Shown in pieces: positions 9,429-17,714 of a stretch of 64,000 bases of DNA. Numbering within the stretch: position 1 is the stretch's first letter; each line of letters opens with the position of its first letter. The stretch lies in NCBI GenBank assembly GCA_944326475.1, contig CALVEC010000003.1, positions 62,001 to 126,000 on the forward strand. Direction: 5' to 3'. The stretch comes from Candidatus Gastranaerophilales bacterium (GTDB taxonomy: Bacteria > Cyanobacteriota > Vampirovibrionia > Gastranaerophilales > Gastranaerophilaceae). A model generated the notes under the pieces. It worked only from the letters and a program-made list of their open reading frames with translations. It made no database searches and was not told where the DNA came from. Both the position numbers and the translations under genes were made by a program.

Positions 9429-9453
9429 ATAAAAACTTGGTGAATAAACGAAG

Positions 9454-9606
9454 CTACGCTCTTTTCTTTGCTGTAATAGCGAGTCTGTGACGACCTTTAG
9501 CGCGTCTTCTGTTGATTACGGCAACGCCGTTCGGAGTAGCCATTCTGGCTCTGAAACCGCTGACGTTTTGTCTTTTTCTTTTTGTTCCTTCTAATGTACG
9601 TCTCAT
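9454..9606 (-). CDS. rpmH: Ribosomal protein L34
   Basis: This 50-residue, very basic protein begins [12 protein letters not shown], followed by [13 protein letters not shown] and [10 protein letters not shown], which identifies L34 of the large ribosomal subunit. The RTLEGT start and KGRHRL end resemble cyanobacterial L34 rather than the MKRTFQPSN type of most bacteria, an internal clue to the lineage. A short Lys/Ala-rich tail (AITAKKRA) makes it slightly longer than usual. AAGGAG lies about nine bases upstream of the ATG at 9606. rnpA follows on the same strand. Confidence 0.95.
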   Translation of the reverse strand: MRRTLEGTKRKRQNVSGFRARMATPNGVAVINRRRAKGRHRLAITAKKRA

Positions 9607-9700
9607 ATTTATTGCTCCTTGAATTAAATTTATTGCGTTGTATCATGATAAATAACACATGAATGAAAGTCAAATATAATACTAAAAAAGGTTACGCAAT

Positions 9701-10519
9701 ATGAACAAAACAGTTGGTTTTATAGGCGCAGGAAAGATGGCAAGCGCTATTATTAAAGGACTTATCAGCTCCGGACTTTTTTCCGGAGACAGGATTATGG
9801 CAGCGGAAATAAATACGATAAATGCGCAAAAAGCAGAAAATGAACTGGGCATAAAAACCACCCCGGAAGCAGAAGATGTAGTAAAACAGTGTGACATAAT
9901 TGTTATTGCCACAAAACCTTTTGTTGTTAAAGATTTGCTGCAAAAAATAAAAAACGTTGTATCGGAAAAGCAGATAGTGATATCAATAGCTGCAGGTATT
10001 TCCACAAGTCTTATTGAAAAAATACTGGACAAACCCGTTGAGGTAATAAAAGTAATGCCTAACACCCCCGCCCTTCTGGGCTGCGGTATGAGCGCCGTAT
10101 GCAAAGGCAGATATGCAACGGAAGAAACGCTTGAGTTAGCTCTTGATATGTTTTCAAAACTTGGCAGGGCAATAAAATGCGAAGAAAAAGATATTGACGC
10201 AATAACGGGTGTAAGCGGCTCGGGTCCGGCTTTTTATTACTATCTGATTAATGAAATAGCCAGAGCCGGTGAAAAACTCGGACTTGATTATAAAACAGCT
10301 TTGACATTATCAGCCCAGACCGCTCTCGGTGCGGCAAAAATGATTCTTGAAACAGGACTTACACCGGAAGAACTGATAACAAATGTCACGACTCCGGGCG
10401 GTACTACTGCTGAGGGTAATAAGGTCTTGAACGAAAGCAATATCTCTCAAATTTTACGCGAAACTGTGCAAAAAACAGCCGAAAAATCAGCAGCTATGGC
10501 AAAAGAGGCTGAAAAATAA
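9701..10519 (+). CDS. proC: Pyrroline-5-carboxylate reductase
   Basis: This 272-residue NAD(P)-dependent enzyme performs the last step of proline synthesis. The Rossmann start MNKTVGFIGAGKMASAII, the VIKVMPNTPALLGCGMSA segment, ITGVSGSGPAFYYY and the C-terminal NVTTPGGTTAEG signature are all present at family positions. The gene stands alone on the plus strand, diverges from rpmH and converges with the sigma factor gene. The enzyme is cytoplasmic. Confidence 0.96.
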   Translation: MNKTVGFIGAGKMASAIIKGLISSGLFSGDRIMAAEINTINAQKAENELGIKTTPEAEDVVKQCDIIVIATKPFVVKDLLQKIKNVVSEKQIVISIAAGISTSLIEKILDKPVEVIKVMPNTPALLGCGMSAVCKGRYATEETLELALDMFSKLGRAIKCEEKDIDAITGVSGSGPAFYYYLINEIARAGEKLGLDYKTALTLSAQTALGAAKMILETGLTPEELITNVTTPGGTTAEGNKVLNESNISQILRETVQKTAEKSAAMAKEAEK

Positions 10520-10548
10520 ACAGATATACCCGTTCCCACAAGTGAAAT

Positions 10549-11373
10549 TTACACAATACTCTGTCTCATTCTGTCGGAACGGTTAGATGTGAGGATGTTT
10601 TTCAGCTTCATAATAGCCTGTGCGTGAAGCTGGCAGACTCGTGATTCAGAGACATTGATAGTTTCGCCGATTTCTTTTAATGTCATATTTTCATGGTAGT
10701 AAAGAACCATTATCATTCTTTCCCGTTCCGGAAGTCTTTTCAGTGCCTGCTGCAGTTCTTTTTTGATATCTTTATCAACAAGTCTGTCGAGCGGATTTTC
10801 GAGTTGTTCATCCTGAATTGTTTCAATTATTTCCAGATTTTCGTCAGTGGCGCCTTTTTTGTCATAAATGGAGGTTACTTGCATTTCTTCCGCCATCAGG
10901 GCGTCAACTTTTTCTTTTTCAATACCAAGAACGTTTGCAATCTCTGTGTGAGTTGCGGGTCTGCCTAAAGTTTGTTTAAGCTTTTCGCCGATAACTTTAA
11001 TTTTTTTGATTTTCTTTCTTGTGCTTCTGGGTATCCAGTCTTGTGAGCGGACTTTGTCAATAATTGTTCCTCTTATACGCATAAGTGCATAGGTCTCAAA
11101 TCTGGCACCTCTGTCCGGCGTATATTTTTCAATTGCATCTATCAAACCCTCAACACCGTAGCTTGTAATATCTTCAAGCGAAAAAGTTGTTGGCAGGGAA
11201 AGTTTTATACGTCCGATTACATATCTTGTAAGATAGATGTATTGCACAATAAGCTTATCTCTCAAATCTTTTTTCGATTTATCTTCGAGATATTCGCTCC
11301 ACAATTCTTCCAACTCACTGTCAGACAGACGTTTTATTTTGTTATAAGAGGTGTATTCTAAGTCTTCACTCAT
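10549..11373 (-). CDS. fliA: FliA/WhiG family alternative sigma factor
   Basis: This 274-residue sigma-70 family protein shows region 2 (LIVQYIYLTRYVIGRI, DITSYGVEGLIDAIEKY, FETYALMRIRGTIIDKVRSQDW), region 3 (GRPATHTEIANVLGIEKEKV) and region 4 with a helix-turn-helix (MTLKEIGETINVSESRVCQLHAQAI). The IRGTIIDKVRSQDW-IPRS stretch is typical of the FliA/WhiG group, which directs transcription of late flagellar genes. Together with fliR at the window start this suggests motility. No anti-sigma factor (flgM) is seen next to it. A 232-base spacer separates it from divergent dapB. Confidence 0.9.
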   Translation of the reverse strand: MSEDLEYTSYNKIKRLSDSELEELWSEYLEDKSKKDLRDKLIVQYIYLTRYVIGRIKLSLPTTFSLEDITSYGVEGLIDAIEKYTPDRGARFETYALMRIRGTIIDKVRSQDWIPRSTRKKIKKIKVIGEKLKQTLGRPATHTEIANVLGIEKEKVDALMAEEMQVTSIYDKKGATDENLEIIETIQDEQLENPLDRLVDKDIKKELQQALKRLPERERMIMVLYYHENMTLKEIGETINVSESRVCQLHAQAIMKLKNILTSNRSDRMRQSIV

Positions 11374-11605
11374 CTGAAAATATCCTAGTATATCCCAAGT
11401 CCTACCTTACTAAAAAATAAAAGGTGATAAGTACTTATAAACATTCTACTCGTACACAGAAATTGCAAATCATGTATACGTATGACATTTTTGTATTCAC
11501 ATAGGATATTTATATGAGATAATTTTTTTAAACAGGCAATTAATACTGATATCCAATACGGTTTTAGCGAAAATTTGATATTATAAACAATAAAGGAGTG
11601 AAAAA

Positions 11606-12379
11606 ATGATTAAAGTCGGTGTTTCTGGCGCATTAGGCAAAATGGGAAAAGAAGTTGTGAGCGCTGTTTGTAATTCTCAAGATTTTGAACTGGTTTGCGC
11701 TGTTGATGTTATTGAAATTGATACGGAAATTTGTGACGGCGTCAGAATCAACGGAGACCTAAAAGGTGCGATAGAAATTGCAAAACCTGATGTCATGATT
11801 GATTTTACCCAGCCGAAAAATGTATTTGAAAACACAAAGATTTGTCTTGAAAACGGCGTTCGACCCGTTATCGGAACAACCGGTCTCACGGAAGAACAGC
11901 TTAATACTATAAAAGAAATGACAGAAAAGAACGGTCTCGGCTGCTTTATTGCCCCGAATTTTTCGACAGGTGCTGTTTTGATGATGAAATTTGCACAAAT
12001 GGCTGCTAAATATTTTGATAATGCTGAAATTATCGAACTGCATCACAATCAGAAAAAAGATGCACCCTCCGGTACTGCAATAAAAACAGCTCAGATGATG
12101 GCAATAGAAAATCCAAACCTTGCTAAGGGAAATTGTGAAGAAACCGAAACTATTCCGGGCGCAAGAGGCGGAGTTGCTAATTCCAATATCCATATTCATT
12201 CAGTCAGAATGCCCGGATATATGGCGTCACAAGAGGTTGTTTTCGGCTCTGCCGGACAAATCCTTTCTATACGTCACGACTCTGTAGACAGAAAATGTTA
12301 TATGCCCGGAGTTTTGCTTGCTGCAAAATACATATCAGAGCACAATGAATTTGTGTACGGTTTGGACAATATTTTGTAA
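11606..12379 (+). CDS. dapB: 4-hydroxy-tetrahydrodipicolinate reductase
   Basis: This 257-residue reductase of the lysine/diaminopimelate pathway supplies cell-wall diaminopimelate. Hallmarks are the N-terminal GVSGALGKMGKEVV nucleotide-binding loop, PVIGTTGLTEEQ, APNFSTGAVLMMKFA, the catalytic region IIELHHNQKKDAPSGTA, and GARGGVANSNIHIHSVRMPG. AAAGGAG precedes the ATG by about eight bases. lysA, encoding the last step of the same pathway, lies far away at 57.9 kb. Confidence 0.96.
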   Translation: MIKVGVSGALGKMGKEVVSAVCNSQDFELVCAVDVIEIDTEICDGVRINGDLKGAIEIAKPDVMIDFTQPKNVFENTKICLENGVRPVIGTTGLTEEQLNTIKEMTEKNGLGCFIAPNFSTGAVLMMKFAQMAAKYFDNAEIIELHHNQKKDAPSGTAIKTAQMMAIENPNLAKGNCEETETIPGARGGVANSNIHIHSVRMPGYMASQEVVFGSAGQILSIRHDSVDRKCYMPGVLLAAKYISEHNEFVYGLDNIL

Positions 12380-12448
12380 AACAGTGTACAAGTCGTAAAA
12401 AAATTGGTACAATTGTCCGAGAGACCCTGCATACAGGAAAATAATATT

Positions 12449-13255
12449 ATGATAAAAATGCTGGTTCTGGATATAGACGGAACAATATACCGGAAGGATT
12501 TTACCGCCTCTGCTGCCGTAAAGAGTGCTTTGCGGGAACTGACTGCAGACGGTATAAAAGTTGTTCTGGCTACAGGACGAATGTTTTCTGCTACCTTGCC
12601 GATAGCGGGAGATATAGGCTTAACAGCCCCGATTGTCTGTTATCAAGGAGGTCTGATTAAGGAATGTTCAACAGACGGTAAAGTCCTTCTTGAAAAGGAT
12701 GTGCCGGAAAAGTATGCGCGTGAGATTATAAAAATATTGAGAGAAAAAGAAATACATTGCAACTTGTATATTGATGACGGGCTTGTTGTCGAAAATGATA
12801 ATGAGACAATAAAACGTTATACTGACGAAAGAAATGTTCGTTATACGGTTGTGAATAGTTTTGACAATATTGAACTTAAAAATATAAACAAAATGCTTGC
12901 AATAGATACAAACCCGAAGAAAATTGAGTCTTTGCAAAAGCAGTTGGCGGAAAAATATGCAAAAGATTTGTATATTATACGTTCAACTCCTAATTTCTGC
13001 GAAATATCTAATCCTCAAGCTACAAAAGGAAACGCAATAAGATTTCTTGCTGAATTATGGGGAATAAAACACGAAGAAATTATGGCAATAGGCGACCAGG
13101 ATAATGATATTGAAATGCTCAAATCTGCAGGAATTGCTGTGGCAATGGGTAACGGAACGGATTCGTTAAAAAAAGTGGCTGACTATGTTACGGATTCCGT
13201 GGAAAATGACGGAGTCGTAAAAGCAATACAAAAATTTATTAAGGAGACAGTATGA
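12449..13255 (+). CDS. Cof-type HAD family phosphatase
   Basis: This protein of about 268 residues starts MIKMLVLDIDGTIYRKD, with the DxD nucleophile motif. It ends with the metal-binding GDQDNDIEMLKSAGIAVAMGNG typical of Cof/YidA-type sugar-phosphate or flavin phosphatases. A large alpha/beta cap lies between. The ATG at 12449 is preferred to an upstream in-frame start because AGGAAA precedes it and the motif then lies at the N-terminus. It overlaps the ispF start by four bases (ATGA), suggesting coupling. The substrate cannot be told from sequence. Confidence 0.88.
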   Translation: MIKMLVLDIDGTIYRKDFTASAAVKSALRELTADGIKVVLATGRMFSATLPIAGDIGLTAPIVCYQGGLIKECSTDGKVLLEKDVPEKYAREIIKILREKEIHCNLYIDDGLVVENDNETIKRYTDERNVRYTVVNSFDNIELKNINKMLAIDTNPKKIESLQKQLAEKYAKDLYIIRSTPNFCEISNPQATKGNAIRFLAELWGIKHEEIMAIGDQDNDIEMLKSAGIAVAMGNGTDSLKKVADYVTDSVENDGVVKAIQKFIKETV

Positions 13256-13770
13256 AATACAGAATAGGTCAAGGTTTTGACATACATCAACTTATTGAAG
13301 ACAGAGATTTGATTCTCGGCGGTGTAAAAATAGAACACAGTAAAGGTCTGCTGGGGCATTCAGATGCTGACGCTCTTTGTCATGCAATTATAGATGCGCT
13401 TTTCGGGGCGCTCGCTCTCGGGGATATCGGTCAGCATTTTCCGGACAATGACCCGCAGTATTACGGCTGCGACAGCACCGACTTGTTGAAAAAAGCAAAT
13501 TACATAGTGATTAAATCCGGATATAAAATCAACAATATCGATGCAACAATTAAAGCACAGCAGCCGCGTCTTGCGCCTTTTATTCAACAGATACAGCATA
13601 ATCTTGCAGATATACTTAAACTCCAGACAAATCAGGTTTCCGTAAAGGCAAAAACAATGGAGCACCTGGATTCAATCGGCGACGGCAGAGCAATTGCGGT
13701 TGACGCTATTGTTCTTCTTGAGGAGATTGAACTCGATATGCAATTCGACGTAAAAAATCATCAAGGTTAA
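13252..13770 (+). CDS. ispF: 2-C-methyl-D-erythritol 2,4-cyclodiphosphate synthase
   Basis: This 172-residue MEP-pathway enzyme makes the cyclodiphosphate intermediate of isoprenoid synthesis. GQGFDIHQL supplies two zinc ligands (D, H), GLLGHSDADALCHAIIDALFGALALGDIGQHFPD is the family signature, and KAKTMEHLDSIGDGRAIAVDAIVLL closes the fold. About 13 residues extend beyond the usual C-terminus. The last 65 bases overlap the convergent acetyltransferase gene, so the extension and the neighbour's C-terminus share DNA. Confidence 0.95.
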   Translation: MKYRIGQGFDIHQLIEDRDLILGGVKIEHSKGLLGHSDADALCHAIIDALFGALALGDIGQHFPDNDPQYYGCDSTDLLKKANYIVIKSGYKINNIDATIKAQQPRLAPFIQQIQHNLADILKLQTNQVSVKAKTMEHLDSIGDGRAIAVDAIVLLEEIELDMQFDVKNHQG

Positions 13771-14296
13771 TAACATCTGAGTGTAACAGGTGAAAAATAT
13801 TTTTTACAGACAGCATGACAGTATGCTGCTCCGGTTTTTTGTTGTGAAACGGAATAAAGAACAATTCCATAGGCAACGGAGCTTCTTTTGAGGGAAAATA
13901 ATATTCCAAATTTAAATTATATGCTCCGAATTTCTCATAAAACTTTATTCTTCTTATTGTGTCAGGCTGCTTTTTGTCAGGCTGTTCCAGCTCGATATAA
14001 CATCCTGTGTAATCAGAATTGCAGTCAATAAAGCTTTTCATTATCTCGCTGCCTTTTCCTTGTGAGTGGAACTGTTTGTACACTGCAAAATAATCCAGCC
14101 AGAGCGTATTTGTTTCTTTATCCCGGGCGAAAAGCATGTATCCGTATTTGCACAGAAAAAGCTTGTACACCCCTTTTTTAAACAGATTTACAAAATGTTC
14201 CTGCGGTTTTAATTCATTTTCCGGAAATTGCTGTTTCATATCTTCATAAACTGTAAAAAAATCATTTATATTATCGGAAATTTTTATATCTGTCAT
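13706..14296 (-). CDS. GNAT family N-acetyltransferase
   Basis: The 196-residue protein shows the GNAT acetyl-CoA loop near residues 78-86 (QFHSQGKGSEIM, matching Q/RxxGxG/A), preceded by the strand LWLDYFAVYKQF. A later strand pair, GCYIELEQPDK and FYEKFGAYNLNLEYYFP, fits the end of the GNAT fold. The substrate is unknown. Its 3' end overlaps ispF by 65 bases in the opposite direction. The final 30 residues (DDFLRRIAYRVQSPQEEQ) come from that shared DNA and may be non-essential. Confidence 0.75.
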   Translation of the reverse strand: MTDIKISDNINDFFTVYEDMKQQFPENELKPQEHFVNLFKKGVYKLFLCKYGYMLFARDKETNTLWLDYFAVYKQFHSQGKGSEIMKSFIDCNSDYTGCYIELEQPDKKQPDTIRRIKFYEKFGAYNLNLEYYFPSKEAPLPMELFFIPFHNKKPEQHTVMLSVKNIFHLLHSDVINLDDFLRRIAYRVQSPQEEQ

Positions 14297-14383
14297 TAAT
14301 CTTATTGCCCTTCTGTGGTATATCGTATAAGTTGAATATATATTATAATAACCATGAGTAAAAATATATACAAGGAATCGAAA

Positions 14384-15739
14384 ATGGAAACAGTAAAAAC
14401 AGCAGAATTTGCCGGAAAGTTTTATCCTTGTGACAGAGAAAAACTCTGCGAATTGCTGATAAGTTTATTTAATACAGTAAAAAAGGATTACAAAACAACG
14501 ACAAGAGCCATTATTGCACCTCATGCCGGATACATGTACTCAGGCAAAACTGCAGCCGCTGCGTTTCAATACCTTGATAAAAATATTAAAAATGTGTTTG
14601 TGTTTGCACCTGCGCATCGCTGCGAACTCACCGGTATTGCCCTTTCTTCTTTCGATTGTTTTGAAACCCCCTTGGGAAAGATAAGCTTGAATCAAGATTT
14701 GATTAAAGAACTTTCCTGCAATACTTTTGCTGATTTTGCCGATGAAGCATATTCAAATGAGCATGCAATAGAAGTCCAATTGCCTTTTATTCAATCGCTG
14801 GCGCCAAATGCAAAGCTTATTCCTGTCTTATACGGAAACATTTCAAATGAAGAAATATCGGGAATTATTGAAAAATACTGGGAAAATAAAGATAATGCGT
14901 TTGTCGTATCCAGCGACTTAAGCCACTTTTACTCCCAAAAAGATGCTGAAAAAATTGATAAGTATACTGCAGAAATGATAGAGCTGCAAAATATTGAAGG
15001 TTTTCAGCCGCTGCAGGCTTGCGGCAGCACCGGTATAACCGGTCTTGTAAAATTTGCAAAAAACCGCGGTTTTTCTCTTGTAAGAACAGAATTAACCACA
15101 TCTGCGGAGGTTTCAAGTGTAAATGATTCTGTTGTCGGGTACGGCGCCTGGATTCTTGCGGAGAAGAAAAAATCCTTATTCATAAAAGAAGAATTTTCCG
15201 ACCTTGTACTTTCTCTTTGCAAAGACAGCATTCTTGCCGGAATAGAAACGGGTAATTCTCTGGATGTGGATGAAAAGCTGTATCCTGAAGTATTTTATGA
15301 ATTGGGCGCCTGTTTTGTCACAATAACTATCAATCAAAAACTCAGAGGGTGTATCGGCTCAATTTTTGCCCACAAACCGCTTTTGAATGACCTTGCTCAA
15401 AATGCTTACAAAGCTGCATTTTCGGATTCAAGATTTGCAGCTTTAACGCTCGAAGAATTTCCGCATATAAAACTTGGCGTTTCTTTGTTGTCTCAACCGG
15501 AGCCTGTAAATTTTAAGGACGAAGAAGACCTTTTGAACAATATTGTGCCATACAAAGACGGCATAATTATACAAGACGGAAATTACAGCGCCGTGTATCT
15601 TCCCTCCGTATGGGTTCAGCTTCCCGATAAAAAAGAGTTTTTAAAATCATTAAAACAGAAAGCGGGGCTTCCGGCTGAATATTTTTCAAAAACCTTCAAA
15701 GCTTACCGCTTTCATACAGTTTATATTGATGAAAAATAG
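14384..15739 (+). CDS. MEMO1-AMMECR1 fusion protein
   Basis: This protein of about 451 residues joins two families. Residues 1-265 match MEMO1 (FAGKFYP, IIAPHAGYMYSGKTAA, VFAPAHRCELTG, SNEHAIEVQLPFIQ, VVSSDLSHFYS), a dioxygenase-like fold with conserved histidines. Residues 280-451 match AMMECR1 (GACFVTITINQKLRGCIGS, AAFSDSRFAALT). The two are known as parts B and A of the AmmeMemoRadiSam system. The radical-SAM partner is not adjacent here. The ATG at 14384 has AAGGA upstream. An in-frame ATG at 14354 lies too close to a TATAAT-like box. Confidence 0.9.
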   Translation: METVKTAEFAGKFYPCDREKLCELLISLFNTVKKDYKTTTRAIIAPHAGYMYSGKTAAAAFQYLDKNIKNVFVFAPAHRCELTGIALSSFDCFETPLGKISLNQDLIKELSCNTFADFADEAYSNEHAIEVQLPFIQSLAPNAKLIPVLYGNISNEEISGIIEKYWENKDNAFVVSSDLSHFYSQKDAEKIDKYTAEMIELQNIEGFQPLQACGSTGITGLVKFAKNRGFSLVRTELTTSAEVSSVNDSVVGYGAWILAEKKKSLFIKEEFSDLVLSLCKDSILAGIETGNSLDVDEKLYPEVFYELGACFVTITINQKLRGCIGSIFAHKPLLNDLAQNAYKAAFSDSRFAALTLEEFPHIKLGVSLLSQPEPVNFKDEEDLLNNIVPYKDGIIIQDGNYSAVYLPSVWVQLPDKKEFLKSLKQKAGLPAEYFSKTFKAYRFHTVYIDEK

Positions 15740-16213
15740 TTATTTCATTATGGTATTTGTTAAAGGTTCTATCTGGTTACTCAATTCATCTCTTATTGTT
15801 TCAACGAGAACGTGTTTCATAGGAGATTTTTCATCTTTTTGCAGATAGACTTCTTTGATACCGGCTTGCACAATAAATCTCTTGCATAAGATACAAATAA
15901 ACTCGTGTCCCCAGATGTACATTGTTGCGTCTTTGCATCTGTCCTGACCTGCCTGAATAATAGCATTTTGTTCGGCGTGTATGCTTCTGCAGGTTTCATA
16001 TCTTGTACCGGAGGGAATATTATTTTCTATGCGGTAGCATTTACCAAGCTCATAGCAGGAAATGACCTTTGAGGGAGTTCCGTTGTAGCCTGTTGCTTTA
16101 ATTTTTTTGTCTTCGCCGACGATAACTGCGCCAACCTTCGCTCTGAAACAGTTTGAGCGGGTTGAACAAGTTTTTGCAATTTCTAAAAAATACTCGTGCC
16201 ATGGTTTTATCAT
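15740..16213 (-). CDS. dCMP/cytidine deaminase family protein
   Basis: The 157-residue protein has the zinc-binding HAEQNAI motif and a CxxC pair (ICILCKRFIVQAG), as in deoxycytidylate deaminases, which convert dCMP to dUMP for thymidylate synthesis. The insert CYELGKCYRIENNIPSG before HAE is typical of the dCMP deaminase/ComEB branch. The usual proline before CxxC is absent (FICILC), a mild departure. The gene abuts the end of the convergent MEMO-AMMECR1 gene and is followed closely by the pilin-like gene upstream. dut at 61.2 kb acts in the same pathway. Confidence 0.85.
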   Translation of the reverse strand: MIKPWHEYFLEIAKTCSTRSNCFRAKVGAVIVGEDKKIKATGYNGTPSKVISCYELGKCYRIENNIPSGTRYETCRSIHAEQNAIIQAGQDRCKDATMYIWGHEFICILCKRFIVQAGIKEVYLQKDEKSPMKHVLVETIRDELSNQIEPLTNTIMK

Positions 16214-16215
16214 TA

Positions 16216-16845
16216 TTAATACCTTCTTTCTTTCATTGACGGATATTTACAATTCTGTTCAGGGGCGCATTTTACACAAATTGCTATTGTGGGAGCCTGT
16301 CCCTGAGCTTTGGATATTTGTGCAAGTATTGAAGTAAAATCAGGAGTCATCTGCGGACCGTACTGCGTTTCAACCGTACCGCCGTCTGATAACATCCAGC
16401 CGTCAGGACATTTTTCCTGACCGATAAAAGTCATCATCATTCCGGGCGGTATTGTCTCAAACGAGCTTGAGCCGTCATCTTTTATCCAGCCTATATCTTT
16501 ACCTTTCATATCTCGTATGAAAAGCTTTTCATTGATATGCAATGCGCTGACAGAAACAGAACCGTCATCTTTGACCCAGCCTCTTTCCGTACCGCCCAAA
16601 TCTTTCAAAGAAAGCTTACCTATAATCCTAATGCCTTTTTCATGTGCGTCATTTCCCAATGCAACGTCTCTGTTGTCTACAGGCGCAACAAATTCGTGCC
16701 TGTAGTCTTTCCACAAACCGGAATCAATTTTTGCCGTTTTTCTTCTGGATTTTTTTGTTAATACAGGCATGGATACTGCAACAATAATTGACATGATAAG
16801 AAGAACCATCAGTGCTTCAGCGATAGAAAAGCCTTTTTTACGCAT
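16216..16845 (-). CDS. Pilin-like protein with tail-collar-like C-terminus
   Basis: The 209-residue protein starts MRKKGFSIAEALMVLLIMS, a type IV prepilin N-terminus (cleavage between G5 and F6, glutamate at +5, then a hydrophobic helix). The middle contains two GWVKDDGS/GWIKDDGS repeats about 33 residues apart. From residue 132 (PPGMMMTFIG, CPDGWMLSDGG, TPDFTSIL) it resembles the phage tail-collar pattern of an aliphatic-rich start, then PxGW and a DGG turn. A longer in-frame upstream extension exists but lacks the prepilin logic. It is likely a minor pseudopilin or surface fibre; the tail-collar link is by eye. Confidence 0.7.
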   Translation of the reverse strand: MRKKGFSIAEALMVLLIMSIIVAVSMPVLTKKSRRKTAKIDSGLWKDYRHEFVAPVDNRDVALGNDAHEKGIRIIGKLSLKDLGGTERGWVKDDGSVSVSALHINEKLFIRDMKGKDIGWIKDDGSSSFETIPPGMMMTFIGQEKCPDGWMLSDGGTVETQYGPQMTPDFTSILAQISKAQGQAPTIAICVKCAPEQNCKYPSMKERRY

Positions 16846-16962
16846 AGTAATCGATTTCTCCACTCTTTTAATAATACCTATTTTATAGGTATTTTGGGCT
16901 AAAGTAAAGATAAATTTAGAAAATAAAACTAAAAAAACCCACAAATAGAGGAAAAAAAGTAC

Positions 16963-16990
16963 TTGCCATAATTTAAAAAACACATATAAT
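16963..16990 (+). promoter_or_regulatory. Sigma-70-type promoter of the HU gene
   Basis: TTGCCA at 16963-16968 and TATAAT at 16985-16990 are separated by 16 bases, a near-consensus housekeeping promoter. The HU start codon lies 34 bases downstream of the -10 box, leaving a short leader with AGAAGGGG as ribosome binding site. Confidence 0.75.
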
Positions 16991-17024
16991 AAGAGATGTA
17001 CACTATAGAAGGGGTTTAAATACT

Positions 17025-17318
17025 ATGAACAAAGAAGAATTAGTACAAGAAGTTTCAAAAAAAGCTAAAGTTACACAAAAAGAAGCTGCTGATGTAATCA
17101 ACGCTTGGATGGAAACTGTTGAAAAAACAGTTGCTAAAGGCGGAAAAGTTACATTGGTTGGTTTCGGTACTTTTGAAGCTAGAAAAAGAGCTGCAAGAAT
17201 TGGCCGCAACCCTCAAACAGGTAAAGAAATCAAAATTGCTGCTAAAAAAGTACCTGCTTTCTCAGCCGGTAAAAAATTCAAAGATGCAGTTAACTGCAAA
17301 TCTTGCGCTAAAAAGTAG
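17025..17318 (+). CDS. hup: HU family DNA-binding protein
   Basis: This 97-residue nucleoid protein matches HU throughout: MNKEELVQEVSKKAKVTQKEAADVINAWMETVEKTVAKG, then GFGTFEARKRAARIGRNPQTGKEIKI, the DNA-binding arm, then VPAFSAGKKFKDAV. It bends and packages DNA as a dimer. A short tail with two cysteines (NCKSCAKK) is unusual. The gene has its own promoter and is followed by a strong terminator, so it is monocistronic. Confidence 0.96.
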   Translation: MNKEELVQEVSKKAKVTQKEAADVINAWMETVEKTVAKGGKVTLVGFGTFEARKRAARIGRNPQTGKEIKIAAKKVPAFSAGKKFKDAVNCKSCAKK

Positions 17319-17337
17319 TATTAAAACGCAAAATGCA

Positions 17338-17364
17338 AAAGCCGCCCAATCAGGCGGCTTTTTT
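17338..17364 (+). terminator. Rho-independent terminator after the HU gene
   Basis: GCCGCC (17341-17346), a six-base loop and GGCGGC (17353-17358) form a GC-rich stem followed directly by six T residues. It lies about 20 bases after the HU stop codon. Confidence 0.9.
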
Positions 17365-17390
17365 GTCTGTTTTGAAACATATTTGAGTTT

Positions 17391-17699
17391 TTAATCCTTC
17401 CATATTTCATCAATATCCGGCATGGTTGTTTTTTCTGTATTTATTAAAGGTTTTTCTGTTTTTTGCTTTGGCGGGTTGTTCCAGGCAAACATCCATACAG
17501 CGGCAGATAGCAGAATGCAAATACCGAAAATACACCACGATGCTGTTTGTCCTTTATTGGGGGTATGTGTGTCTTGTTTTGCGGCGAATTGTGGATTTTT
17601 CGGGGTTGGTTCCGGAATTTCCGTAAATTCATTGTTCCCGCAGTTGCAGTACTCAGGTTTAGTTTGAAATATTTGACCGCATTCAGTGCACTTAAACAT
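17391..17699 (-). CDS. Zinc-ribbon protein with one membrane helix
   Basis: The 102-residue protein begins with a rubredoxin-like zinc ribbon (FKCTECGQIF, then YCNCGNNEF, two CxxC-type pairs). A Pro/Thr-rich linker and one transmembrane helix near residues 55-70 (WCIFGICILLSAAVWMFAW) follow, then a short polar tail. It is the last gene of a minus-strand trio after the FHA-like membrane protein and the VWA protein, with 15 and 12 base gaps. The zinc ribbon should face the cytoplasm. No function is known to me. Confidence 0.7.
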   Translation of the reverse strand: MFKCTECGQIFQTKPEYCNCGNNEFTEIPEPTPKNPQFAAKQDTHTPNKGQTASWCIFGICILLSAAVWMFAWNNPPKQKTEKPLINTEKTTMPDIDEIWKD

Positions 17700-17714
17700 A
17701 AAATCTCCAGTCCT

